A DNA stretch of 40,179 bases from JAAZFZ01 sp035647435 (GTDB taxonomy: Bacteria > Bacillota > Clostridia > Oscillospirales > Acutalibacteraceae). Numbering within the stretch: position 1 is the stretch's first letter; each line of letters opens with the position of its first letter. Both the position numbers and the translations under genes were made by a program. The notes beneath the pieces were generated by a model. That model had not been told where the DNA came from and did not search any database. It worked only from the letters and a program-made list of their open reading frames with translations. This document shows positions 12,928-20,937 of this stretch, piece by piece. The stretch lies in the NCBI GenBank assembly GCA_035647435.1, contig DASRNM010000138.1:1-40179 (forward strand), given 5' to 3'.

Positions 12928-14862
12928 TTGGGTTACACTTTAGGACAAAAACTTATTAAAAGCCATTTGGTTTCAGGCGAAATGACTGTCGGCAGTGAGG
13001 TAGGCATCAAAATTGACCAAACTCTTACGCAAGACGCAACGGGAACAATGGCTTATCTTGAATTTGAGGCTATGGGGATTGAAAGAGTTCGCACAGAGCT
13101 TTCCGTCGCATATATCGACCACAACACACTCCAAACAGGCTTTGAAAACGCTGATGACCATCGTTTCATTCAAAGCTGTGCAAAGAAAAGGGGAGTTAGG
13201 TTTTCAAGACCAGGCAATGGGATTTGCCATCAGGTGCACCTTGAAAGGTTCGGAGTTCCCGGCAAAACATTGATAGGCTCAGACAGCCATACCCCTACCG
13301 GTGGCGGAATAGGTATGCTTGCAATCGGTGCAGGGGGATTAGATGTTGCTGTTGCAATGGGCGGTGGCACATATTACATAACCATGCCGAAAATAGTGCT
13401 TGTGAACCTTAAAGGCAAACTTTCACCTTGGGTTTCGGCAAAGGATATTATTTTAAAGGTTTTGCAGATAATGTCCGTTAAGGGCGGAGTTGGCAAAATA
13501 ATCGAATACGGGGGAGAGGGAGTTAAATCCTTGTCCGTTCCTGAAAGAGCGACAATAACAAACATGGGAGCAGAACTTGGCGCAACAACCTCTGTTTTTC
13601 CGTCTGACGAAGTGACAAATGAGTTTCTTAAAGCACAGGGGCGCGAAAAGGATTGGGTTGAACTTTTGCCCGACCATGATGCAAAATATGACGAAGTAAT
13701 CGAAATTGACCTTTCGACACTTGCACCTTTAGTGGCAATGCCTCACATGCCAGACAATGTTAAAGAGGTAACGCAAATCGGTGAGATAGCTATTGACCAA
13801 GTGTGTATAGGCTCTTGCACAAACTCATCATTGATGGATATGTTGAAGGTTGCCGCTGTTTTAAAAGGTAAAACTGTTAATCCTTCGGTCAGCTTGTCAA
13901 TTGCACCCGGCTCAAAGCAGGTTCTTAATATGCTTGCACAAAATGGCGCATTAGCTGATTTGATTGCCGCTGGTGCAAGAATACTTGAATCAGCTTGCGG
14001 ACCTTGTATTGGTATGGGACAGTCCCCGAATTCAAAAGGTGTTTCGTTGAGAACATTCAACAGAAACTTTGAGGGGCGTTCAGGCACAGCCGACGCAGGC
14101 ATTTACCTTGTAAGCCCTGAGGTTGCGGCTGCATCTGCAATTACAGGTGTTTTGACAGACCCGAGAACGCTCGGCAAGGCTCCCGAAATTAAAATGCCCG
14201 AGAAATTTCTTATTAACGACAATTTAATTGAAATGCCCGCTACACTCGAAGAGGCGAAAGATGTTGAAATTATTTATGGCCCGAACATTAAGCCCTTCCC
14301 TGAAACTAAAGAAATGCCTGAAAGCATTTATGCTAAAGCTGTTCTCAAGGTCGGTGATAATATAACGACGGACCATATAATGCCGGCTGGTGCAAAAATA
14401 TTGCCCTACCGCTCAAACATTCCGTTTTTGTCAAAATTTTGCTTTAAGCAATGTGATGAAGACTTTGCTCTGCATTGCAAACAGGCAGGCAACGGAATTA
14501 TTATCGGTGGCTCAAACTATGGTCAGGGCTCGTCAAGAGAACATGCCGCCCTTGTGCCTTTATATTTGGGAATTAAAAGCGTTATAACAAAATCATTTGC
14601 AAGAATTCATTTGGCGAACCTTGTCAATGCAGGCATAATTCCTCTTACATTCAGAAATGAAAATGATTATGATAAAATAGACACAGGCGATGAGCTCAAA
14701 CTCACCAATATCAGAGAAAGCCTTAAAAATAAGAGCGAGAAAATTTCTTTGAAAAATGTTACAAAAGATGAAGAGTATGAGCTTGATTATATTCTTTCAG
14801 ACAGACAGGTTGACATCCTAATCGCAGGCGGTTTGCTCAACTATACAAAATTGTCTGAATAA
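12928..14862 (+). CDS. acn: Aconitate hydratase
   Basis: A 644-residue aconitase isomerising citrate and isocitrate through a [4Fe-4S] cluster. Cluster ligands are Cys297 (IGSCTNS) and Cys357/Cys360 (CGPCIG). The N-terminal part has SDSHTPTGGGIGML, and the C-terminal swivel domain carries GGSNYGQGSSREHAA. The length matches the mitochondrial-like or short aconitase class rather than the 900-residue AcnA. Translation starts at TTG 12928 after GGAGGTAGAAAAAC; no upstream ATG is in frame. It heads an operon with an LRR lipoprotein and an isocitrate dehydrogenase-type enzyme, giving the oxidative branch to 2-oxoglutarate; no citrate synthase is in the window. Confidence 0.95.
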   Translation: MGYTLGQKLIKSHLVSGEMTVGSEVGIKIDQTLTQDATGTMAYLEFEAMGIERVRTELSVAYIDHNTLQTGFENADDHRFIQSCAKKRGVRFSRPGNGICHQVHLERFGVPGKTLIGSDSHTPTGGGIGMLAIGAGGLDVAVAMGGGTYYITMPKIVLVNLKGKLSPWVSAKDIILKVLQIMSVKGGVGKIIEYGGEGVKSLSVPERATITNMGAELGATTSVFPSDEVTNEFLKAQGREKDWVELLPDHDAKYDEVIEIDLSTLAPLVAMPHMPDNVKEVTQIGEIAIDQVCIGSCTNSSLMDMLKVAAVLKGKTVNPSVSLSIAPGSKQVLNMLAQNGALADLIAAGARILESACGPCIGMGQSPNSKGVSLRTFNRNFEGRSGTADAGIYLVSPEVAAASAITGVLTDPRTLGKAPEIKMPEKFLINDNLIEMPATLEEAKDVEIIYGPNIKPFPETKEMPESIYAKAVLKVGDNITTDHIMPAGAKILPYRSNIPFLSKFCFKQCDEDFALHCKQAGNGIIIGGSNYGQGSSREHAALVPLYLGIKSVITKSFARIHLANLVNAGIIPLTFRNENDYDKIDTGDELKLTNIRESLKNKSEKISLKNVTKDEEYELDYILSDRQVDILIAGGLLNYTKLSE

Positions 14863-14906
14863 AAGTAATGATAAAATTCTAACTTTGGTTTATTGGGGGA
14901 TAATTT

Positions 14907-15602
14907 ATGAAAGTACTTAAGAAAATAGCGGTATTGTTACTGGTAATAAGCACTGTTCTTCTTGCAAGCTCGTGCTCGAGTAGCGTAAAGGTGGATAAAA
15001 TCCTCGATGCAGAAGTTGTTTCAAGTGAAAGCAACGAGCATTATAAATATGAATTATACAAAAAATATGCTGTTATAACTCGATATAAAGGCAGTGATGA
15101 AAACCTTGAAATTTCCGAAAAGTTGGGAAGAAAGAAAGTCGTTGCATTTGGTGAATATTCCTTTGCTGGTATTATTGAACTGAAAACTGTAAAGATACCT
15201 GATACAGTTGTTCTAGTTGCAGAATATGCTTTTTGGAACTCTAATCTTTCAAGCATTGAAGTGCCGAAAAGCGTTGAGGTGATTGAAAATAGCGCCTTTA
15301 TGAGTTCCTTGGCTCTTGAATCGATAACATTTGTGGATAATGGAGTTAAAAAAATAGGGGAATCCGCATTTCAGTTTTGCTCAGCTTTGAAAACCATCGA
15401 GTTGCCCGAGGGGTTAATTGAAATTGGTGATAGTGCGTTTTCAGGTTGTAGAGGGTTAGAAAAGGTAACTATTCCTTCGAGCGTTGAAAAAATAGGGGCG
15501 AGCACATTCGATGGTAATAGTGAAATGATTTTTGTTGTGGAAAGTAATTCGTATGCACACCAATATGTGAAAAAGAACGGATATGCATTCATAGCATCAT
15601 AA
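14907..15602 (+). CDS. Leucine-rich-repeat (BspA-like, LRR_5) lipoprotein
   Basis: A 231-residue exported protein. Residues 1-22 form a signal peptide (KKIAVLLLVISTVLLASSC) with a lipobox-like end and lipidated Cys23. From about residue 70 the sequence consists of about five BspA-type repeats with the pattern IPxxVxxIxxxAFxxCxxLxxI, for example VKIPDTV, EVPKSVEVIENSAF, ELPEGLIEIGDSAFSGC and TIPSSVEKIGASTF. Such proteins sit on the outer face of the membrane and bind ligands or surfaces; the specific partner is unknown. It lies 44 bp after acn and 17 bp before the dehydrogenase gene in the same direction, an odd position for a surface protein between two metabolic genes. Confidence 0.88.
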   Translation: MKVLKKIAVLLLVISTVLLASSCSSSVKVDKILDAEVVSSESNEHYKYELYKKYAVITRYKGSDENLEISEKLGRKKVVAFGEYSFAGIIELKTVKIPDTVVLVAEYAFWNSNLSSIEVPKSVEVIENSAFMSSLALESITFVDNGVKKIGESAFQFCSALKTIELPEGLIEIGDSAFSGCRGLEKVTIPSSVEKIGASTFDGNSEMIFVVESNSYAHQYVKKNGYAFIAS

Positions 15603-15619
15603 TATTTTGGAGGTAAAAA

Positions 15620-16789
15620 ATGATAAAAGCTGGTATTAAAAAGGCAGTTGAAGAATTTGAAGCACTTGCTGTCGCACAGCAGGAAAGGTCTGAGAGGATT
15701 AAGCAACAAGGTGATTTTATCGATTATTCAAAGCTCGATAAAATTATCGTAGGAGTCTGTGGCGGCGACGGAATCGGTCCGATTATCACAAAAGAATCGG
15801 CAAGAGTGCTTGAATATATGTTGGCTGATAAAGTCAAGGCAGGTAAACTTGAGTTTAGAGTCATAGACGGCTTAACAATTGAAAACAGGGTAAAGGTTAA
15901 TAAGGCAATCCCCGACGATGTGCTTGAGGAGATTAAAAAATGCCACATTATTCTTAAAGGCCCAACAACAACGCCTCAAGCTGGTGACCCATGGCCGAAC
16001 ATTGAAAGTGCAAATGTGGCAATGAGGAAATCACTTGACCTGTTTGCAAACCTTCGCCCCGTTAAAGTCCCCGATGAAGGAATAGATTGGACATTTTTCC
16101 GTGAAAACACCGAGGGCGCTTATGCAGTCGGTTCAATGGGAGTAAATGTGTCTGATGACCTTGCTATAGATTTTGTTGTCGCAACAAGCGAGGGTTGCGA
16201 AAGAATTGCACGCCTTGCATATGATTATGCAAGGCGTAACGGAAAAGAAAAGGTTTCAATTGTCACAAAAGCAAATGTAATTAAAACAACAGATGGCAAG
16301 TTTCTTAACATCTGCAAAAATGTTGGCAAAGAGTACCCTGAAATTATAACCGATGAATGGTATATTGATATCTTGACAGCAAAGCTTATTGATGAAGAAA
16401 GGCGGACGGATTTCAAGGTTTTTGTTCTTCCCAACCTTTACGGTGATATTATCACTGACGAAGCTGCGCAGTTCCAAGGCGGAGTAGGTACAGCAGGCAG
16501 TGCAAATATAGGCAAAAAATATGCAATGTTCGAGGCGATTCACGGTTCTGCGCCGAGAATGATAAAAGAGGGCAGAGGGCAGTATGCCGACCCGTGTTCA
16601 ATGCTTAGAGCAACGGCTATGCTTTTGTCACATATTGGTGAGAAAGGAAAGGCTGATTTGCTTGAGCGGGCACTTGGTATCTGTATGTTTGAAGAGAAAA
16701 GATTGAGCATAACAGGGCGCGCCAATGGGTGCACTTGCTCCGAGTTTGGCGATTATATTATGGAAACAGTTAAGGAACTTTCAAAATAG
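15620..16789 (+). CDS. icd: Isocitrate/isopropylmalate dehydrogenase family enzyme, probably NAD-isocitrate dehydrogenase
   Basis: A 389-residue metal-dependent beta-decarboxylating dehydrogenase, acting with aconitase to yield 2-oxoglutarate. Motifs: GDGIGP near 50-56, substrate-binding RKSLDLFANLRPVK (Arg residues about 118-130), FRENTEGAY, NLYGDIITDEAAQFQGG (metal Asp) and FEAIHGSAP (cofactor loop). The family also includes isopropylmalate and homoisocitrate dehydrogenases, and the LFANLRP segment is reminiscent of those; the adjacent aconitase favours isocitrate. An N-terminal extension of about 40 residues precedes the core. The ATG is preceded by GGAGG. The gene ends at a bidirectional terminator facing glnN. 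Confidence 0.85.
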   Translation: MIKAGIKKAVEEFEALAVAQQERSERIKQQGDFIDYSKLDKIIVGVCGGDGIGPIITKESARVLEYMLADKVKAGKLEFRVIDGLTIENRVKVNKAIPDDVLEEIKKCHIILKGPTTTPQAGDPWPNIESANVAMRKSLDLFANLRPVKVPDEGIDWTFFRENTEGAYAVGSMGVNVSDDLAIDFVVATSEGCERIARLAYDYARRNGKEKVSIVTKANVIKTTDGKFLNICKNVGKEYPEIITDEWYIDILTAKLIDEERRTDFKVFVLPNLYGDIITDEAAQFQGGVGTAGSANIGKKYAMFEAIHGSAPRMIKEGRGQYADPCSMLRATAMLLSHIGEKGKADLLERALGICMFEEKRLSITGRANGCTCSEFGDYIMETVKELSK

Positions 16790-16815
16790 AATTACAATAA
16801 CGAGATTTAAACAAA

Positions 16816-16848
16816 AAAGCCGTTTCAGAAATAATCTGAAACGGCTTT
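16816..16848. terminator. Bidirectional terminator between icd and glnN
   Basis: A perfect 14-bp stem (AAAGCCGTTTCAGA at 16816-16829, TCTGAAACGGCTTT at 16835-16848) with a 5-base loop and A/T runs on both sides serves both convergent genes. Confidence 0.9.
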
Positions 16849-16863
16849 AATAATTTTTAGTTA

Positions 16864-18963
16864 TTATACATCGAACAAAAGCTCGCTGTAAGTAGGATAT
16901 GGCCAATACTCTGAAGAAACAACGGTTTCAAGCTTATCTGCAACTTGCCTGACGGAGTTCATTGTTTCAAAAACACTGTTTGCAAAGTATTTTGCACATT
17001 CTTCAGCCTCTTTAATGTTTTTTGATTCAATCAAGTTTTCTTCAAGCTTGAGTTGGTTGTTATAAAGGCACTCACAAAGTTGTGAAATTTCAGTCGCAAG
17101 ATTTGTTTCGTATTCGATTGAAATATTGCTGCTTAAAGCTTTTTTATTAAGAGCGGATTGTGACAACTCACTTGAGTATTTAACACAAGCAGGCAATATA
17201 TCCCTTTTAACCATACTGAGCATGGTGTTTGCCTCGATGGTCATAACTTTTATATAATTGCCAGTGAGAACATCGCACCTTGATTCAACCTCTTCTTTTG
17301 TATATATCTTGTGTTTTTCAAAAAGATTAATATTCTTTTCTTTTTTATAGTGTGGCAAGGCATCTGCAGTTGTTCTCAAGTTCAAAAGACCGCGCTTTTC
17401 AGCTTCCTTAGCCCAGTCTTGAGCATATCCATCGCCATTGAATATGATTCGTTTGTGGTTTTTATATGTGTCTGCTATTATTTTTCTAATTTGCTCTTGA
17501 AGCTCGTTGTCGTTCTTGGCTTTTTCAAGTATGTCAGCAAATTGTGACAGCTCTTCAGCTACAATTGTGTTAATAATAACGTTTGTGCATGTTATGGAAG
17601 CAGAGGAACCGAGCATTCTGAATTCGAACTTATTGCCTGTAAATGCAAAAGGAGAAGTTCTGTTTCGGTCTGTTGTATCTCGCGGAATGTGAGGAATAAC
17701 TTTCGTTCCGATTTCAATATTCCCTGCATTCCTTTTAAGGTAAGTCGTGCTGTTTGATATTGATTTGAGTATATCAGTTAGTTCATCACCAAGAAAAACT
17801 GAAACAATTGCAGGGGGAGCCTCTTTTGCCCCAAGCCTGTGGTCATTGCCTGCACTTGAAACTGAAACACGCAGCAAATCTGCATATTCGTCAATTCCCT
17901 TAACAACAGCTGTAAGAAAAACAAGAAATTGCATATTTTCTTCAGGCGAGTGGCCAGGCTCTAATAGATTATATCCCGTGTCGGTGCATAATGACCAGTT
18001 GTTATGTTTGCCGCTGCCGTTAATGCCGGCAAAGGGTTTTTCGTGCAACAAACATACAAGACCGTGCCTTTGTGCAACCTTTTTCATAAGCTCCATTGTG
18101 AGCTGATTGTGGTCGCAGCCTATGTTTGTTGTTGTGAAAATCGGTGCAAGCTCGTGCTGGGCAGGTGCGACCTCATTGTGTTCTGTTTTAGCTGCAACTC
18201 CAAGCTTCCAAAGCTCATAGTCAAGCTCTGTCATGAACGTTTTAACTCTTGTTTTAATTGTGCCAAAATAGTGGTCCTCTAACTCCTGGTCTTTAGGCGA
18301 TTTTGCGCCGAAAAGTGTTCTGTTGCAAAGCTTGAGGTCATAGCGTTGGTCATAGAGTTTTTTATCAATTAAAAAATATTCCTGTTCAGGGCCAACAGTC
18401 GTGTTGACTCTTCTTGAATCTGTTCGGCCAAAGGCTCGAAGTATTCTGATTGCCTGGTTGCTGATTTGGTCCATTGAGCGAAGTAAAGGTGTCTTTTTGT
18501 CAAGAATTTGTCCACTGTAAGAACAAAAGGCGGTTGGAATGCAAAGTGTGTTTTCTTTAATGAATGCATACGAGGTCGGGTCCCATGCAGTGTAGCCGCG
18601 CGCTTCAAATGTTGCGCGAAGACCACCCGAGGGGAAAGAAGAAGCGTCAGGCTCGCCCTTAACAAGGGATTTGCCGGAAAACTCCATAATAACTCCGCCG
18701 TCAACGGTCGGTTCAATAAAGCTGTCATGCTTTTCAGCAGTGATTCCCGTCATGGGCTGAAACCAGTGCGTGTAATGTGTTACGCCTTTCTCAGTCGCCC
18801 AGTCCTTCATGGCATTTGCCACTATATTTGCGACATAAGGGTCGAGAGAATTACCTCTTTCGATTGTCTTTTTAACTGCTTTATATACATCTTTGGGCAG
18901 CTTGTCCCTCATGACCTTGTCGTTAAAAACCATGCTTCCGAACAATTCAGGGATCCTGTTCAT
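16864..18963 (-). CDS. glnN: Glutamine synthetase type III
   Basis: A 699-residue GSIII, which forms glutamine from glutamate, ammonia and ATP. The N-terminus (LFGSMVFNDKVMRDKLP) is the signature of the GSIII-specific region. Catalytic motifs include VGPEQEYFLID (metal Glu), HNEVAPAQHELAPIF, NGSGKHNNWSL (ammonium/ATP loop) and NRTSPFAFTGNKFEFR. Length is typical of the family and longer than the GSI class. An AAAGGATGG ribosome site precedes the ATG. A consensus promoter and a strong hairpin in the leader suggest regulation of transcription or translation. With Acn and Icd nearby, the locus links 2-oxoglutarate production with ammonia assimilation. Confidence 0.97.
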   Translation of the reverse strand: MNRIPELFGSMVFNDKVMRDKLPKDVYKAVKKTIERGNSLDPYVANIVANAMKDWATEKGVTHYTHWFQPMTGITAEKHDSFIEPTVDGGVIMEFSGKSLVKGEPDASSFPSGGLRATFEARGYTAWDPTSYAFIKENTLCIPTAFCSYSGQILDKKTPLLRSMDQISNQAIRILRAFGRTDSRRVNTTVGPEQEYFLIDKKLYDQRYDLKLCNRTLFGAKSPKDQELEDHYFGTIKTRVKTFMTELDYELWKLGVAAKTEHNEVAPAQHELAPIFTTTNIGCDHNQLTMELMKKVAQRHGLVCLLHEKPFAGINGSGKHNNWSLCTDTGYNLLEPGHSPEENMQFLVFLTAVVKGIDEYADLLRVSVSSAGNDHRLGAKEAPPAIVSVFLGDELTDILKSISNSTTYLKRNAGNIEIGTKVIPHIPRDTTDRNRTSPFAFTGNKFEFRMLGSSASITCTNVIINTIVAEELSQFADILEKAKNDNELQEQIRKIIADTYKNHKRIIFNGDGYAQDWAKEAEKRGLLNLRTTADALPHYKKEKNINLFEKHKIYTKEEVESRCDVLTGNYIKVMTIEANTMLSMVKRDILPACVKYSSELSQSALNKKALSSNISIEYETNLATEISQLCECLYNNQLKLEENLIESKNIKEAEECAKYFANSVFETMNSVRQVADKLETVVSSEYWPYPTYSELLFDV

Positions 18964-18994
18964 TTAAAACCATCCTTTCGCCTTAAAAAGCGGA

Positions 18995-19019
18995 CGCTGC
19001 AAGTACAGTTCTTGCAGCG
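18995..19019 (-). promoter_or_regulatory. Hairpin in the glnN leader
   Basis: A perfect 9-bp stem (CGCTGCAAG 18995-19003, CTTGCAGCG 19011-19019) lies about 12-36 nt into the predicted transcript, followed on the minus strand by TCCGCTTTTT and then the ribosome site. It could be an attenuator. I could not match it to a T-box, glutamine riboswitch or ANTAR double hairpin. Confidence 0.5.
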
Positions 19020-19037
19020 CCTTTTGCTGATATTGTA

Positions 19038-19066
19038 ATTATACGCAGATTATAAGTTGTTGTCAA
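19038..19066 (-). promoter_or_regulatory. glnN promoter (full consensus)
   Basis: On the minus strand TTGACA (19061-19066), 17-bp spacer, TATAAT (19038-19043). The predicted start is near 19031, giving a leader of about 68 nt. Confidence 0.85.
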
Positions 19067-19118
19067 TCAGATTTGTAAAAAGTTGTTCAAAAAACAATGA
19101 TATTGGCTCTGTATAGTG

Positions 19119-19147
19119 TTGCCCGTAATTGAAAATAATGCTATAAT
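19119..19147 (+). promoter_or_regulatory. Promoter of the tepA-uppP-ftsK run
   Basis: TTGCCC (19119-19124), 17-bp spacer, TATAAT (19142-19147), about 90 bp upstream of the first gene. Confidence 0.65.
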
Positions 19148-19236
19148 AACAATGTTGTTTAAAAACTGATTTTAATAATAGTTTAAATCCAATTGGGCAG
19201 AATTATATAGGTAAGCTTGAATTGGAGGGACTCAAT

Positions 19237-20010
19237 GTGAATAATAATATAAAGAACAACAATGAGGGCGTTGAACAAGAGGGCGTAACTAACTTCACCG
19301 CTCCGACTTTTCCTAACGCGCCAAAAAAAGAAAATGACGACCAAGGCGACAAAACCCAAAACGGTATTGATTTAATCAAAAGCACTGGCTCGGTAACCTT
19401 TGAAAAAGACGGTCATTATATACATTCAATAACAATAATAGGCGAAATTGAAGGCCATTATACCCTGCCTTCGCAAGCAAAAACAACCAAATACGAGCAC
19501 GTGATTCCCCAGCTTGTAGCAATAGAAGAAAACAAATTAATTGAAGGTTTATTGTTGATTTTGAATACAGTCGGAGGGGACATAGAGGCAGGGCTTGCAC
19601 TTTCAGAGCTTATTGCAGGCATGAAAACGCCGACAGTTTCTTTAGTTTTGGGTGGAGGCCATTCAATAGGAGTGCCTTTGGCGGTTGCAGCGAATCATTC
19701 GTTTATAACTCGTTCCGCCACAATGACAATCCATCCTGTGCGAATGAATGGGCTTGTCCTCGGCGTGTCGCAGACTATGGCATATTTTGAGCAGATGCAG
19801 GAGAGGATAGTCGGCTTTGTTTCAAGAAACTCCAATGTTGGAGCCGACAAGTTCAGGGAAATGATGCACACAACAGGCGTACTTGTTATGGATTTAGGTA
19901 CTGTTTTAACAGGCAAAGAAGCGGTTGATGTCGGGCTGATTGATTCTGTTGGCAGCTTGTCTGACGCCGTAGAGTGTCTTAAAAGAATCATAGAAGACCC
20001 CAAAAAATAA
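19237..20010 (+). CDS. TepA-like Clp-fold serine peptidase
   Basis: A 257-residue ClpP-superfamily protein of the TepA (translocation-enhancing) type. The core has GGDIEAGLAL, then GGGHSIGVPL with catalytic Ser143, and TIHPVR with His166. The first 55 residues are low-complexity and rich in Asn, Glu and Lys, which is unusual compared with true ClpP. TepA proteins are cytosolic or membrane-associated peptidases linked to signal-peptide degradation and secretion. The GTG start at 19237 is chosen because GGAGG lies at 19225-19229; the in-frame TTG at 19222 overlaps that ribosome site. It is followed by uppP after 22 bp. In other Clostridia it is also found beside ftsK, which supports the TepA call. 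Confidence 0.85.
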   Translation: MNNNIKNNNEGVEQEGVTNFTAPTFPNAPKKENDDQGDKTQNGIDLIKSTGSVTFEKDGHYIHSITIIGEIEGHYTLPSQAKTTKYEHVIPQLVAIEENKLIEGLLLILNTVGGDIEAGLALSELIAGMKTPTVSLVLGGGHSIGVPLAVAANHSFITRSATMTIHPVRMNGLVLGVSQTMAYFEQMQERIVGFVSRNSNVGADKFREMMHTTGVLVMDLGTVLTGKEAVDVGLIDSVGSLSDAVECLKRIIEDPKK

Positions 20011-20032
20011 AATATAAGGCCGGTGTTATATT

Positions 20033-20914
20033 TTGACAATACTAAAAGCAATTATTTTAGGATTTGTTCAGGGAGTCACAGAGTTTTTGCCAATATCTTC
20101 AAGTGGCCATTTGTCCGTTTTTCAGCATTTTATGAAAACAGGTGGAGAGAACTCCCTCCTCTTCACCGTTCTCTTACATATAGGAACGCTTGTGGCTGTA
20201 TTAGCGGTTTATTATAAAACCGTAATAGAGCTTATCAAAGAGGCGTTTTTTGTTATTAGAGATGTGTTTGCTAGAAAGTTCAGTTTTAAAAAAATGAACG
20301 AAACAAGGCATATGCTTTTTATGTTTATTATTTCATGTGTACCTCTCTTGTTTTTATTAATACCCATTGGCGGAGACAGGATTCTTATGGATTTTTTTAG
20401 CGGTCTTGCTGAAGATGATGATATTTTTGTTGAAGGGTTCTGTTTTCTGTTCACCGCATTTTTGCTGCTTGTAGGCACAAGAAGGGCGCAGAATATTGCA
20501 AAACTGCGGCCGAGGGTTGAGCCGAAAGATGCAGTGGCGATTGGTTTTGCTCAAGTTCTTGCCGCTGGTTTTCCTGGAATATCTCGTTCAGGTTCAACAA
20601 TTTCAACAGGTCTCTTTTGCGGTGTGTCAAAGGGCTACCTTGTTAGATATTCATTTGTGCTCGGTATTCCCGCAATTTTGGCGGCCAGTGCAATTGAAGT
20701 GAAAGATGCAGTTGCACAAAGCAGCTCAATAGAAATCCTGCCGACAATAATTGGTGTTGCGGTTGCGGCCCTTGTAGGAATTGTTGCAATCAAAATACTC
20801 GAATGGCTTGTAAAAAGCGATAAATTTAAATTTTTCGGATACTACTGCTTAACTGTAGGTATCGTTGTAATTATTGCAGCGATTCTTGAAAAAGTGGGGA
20901 TAATTACGGTTTAA
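20033..20914 (+). CDS. uppP: Undecaprenyl-diphosphatase
   Basis: A 293-residue multi-pass membrane enzyme (BacA family) that recycles undecaprenyl diphosphate to the monophosphate carrier used in peptidoglycan synthesis; overproduction gives bacitracin resistance. Motif 1 is QGVTEFLPISSSGHL (residues 14-28, with Glu and the SSSGH box) and motif 2 is FPGISRSGSTIST (about 182-194, catalytic Arg and Ser). About seven hydrophobic helices are visible. The TTG start at 20033 follows AAGGccGGTG. A charged insert around residues 125-137 (SGLAEDDDIF) is slightly unusual. It lies 23 bp before ftsK. Confidence 0.95.
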   Translation: MTILKAIILGFVQGVTEFLPISSSGHLSVFQHFMKTGGENSLLFTVLLHIGTLVAVLAVYYKTVIELIKEAFFVIRDVFARKFSFKKMNETRHMLFMFIISCVPLLFLLIPIGGDRILMDFFSGLAEDDDIFVEGFCFLFTAFLLLVGTRRAQNIAKLRPRVEPKDAVAIGFAQVLAAGFPGISRSGSTISTGLFCGVSKGYLVRYSFVLGIPAILAASAIEVKDAVAQSSSIEILPTIIGVAVAALVGIVAIKILEWLVKSDKFKFFGYYCLTVGIVVIIAAILEKVGIITV

Positions 20915-20937
20915 AAAATAATTAGACGGAGAAGATT

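Noticed and set aside
18964..19030. T-box, glutamine riboswitch or ANTAR-type leader for glnN
   Set aside because: Only one hairpin is present and none of the conserved elements of those classes could be identified.
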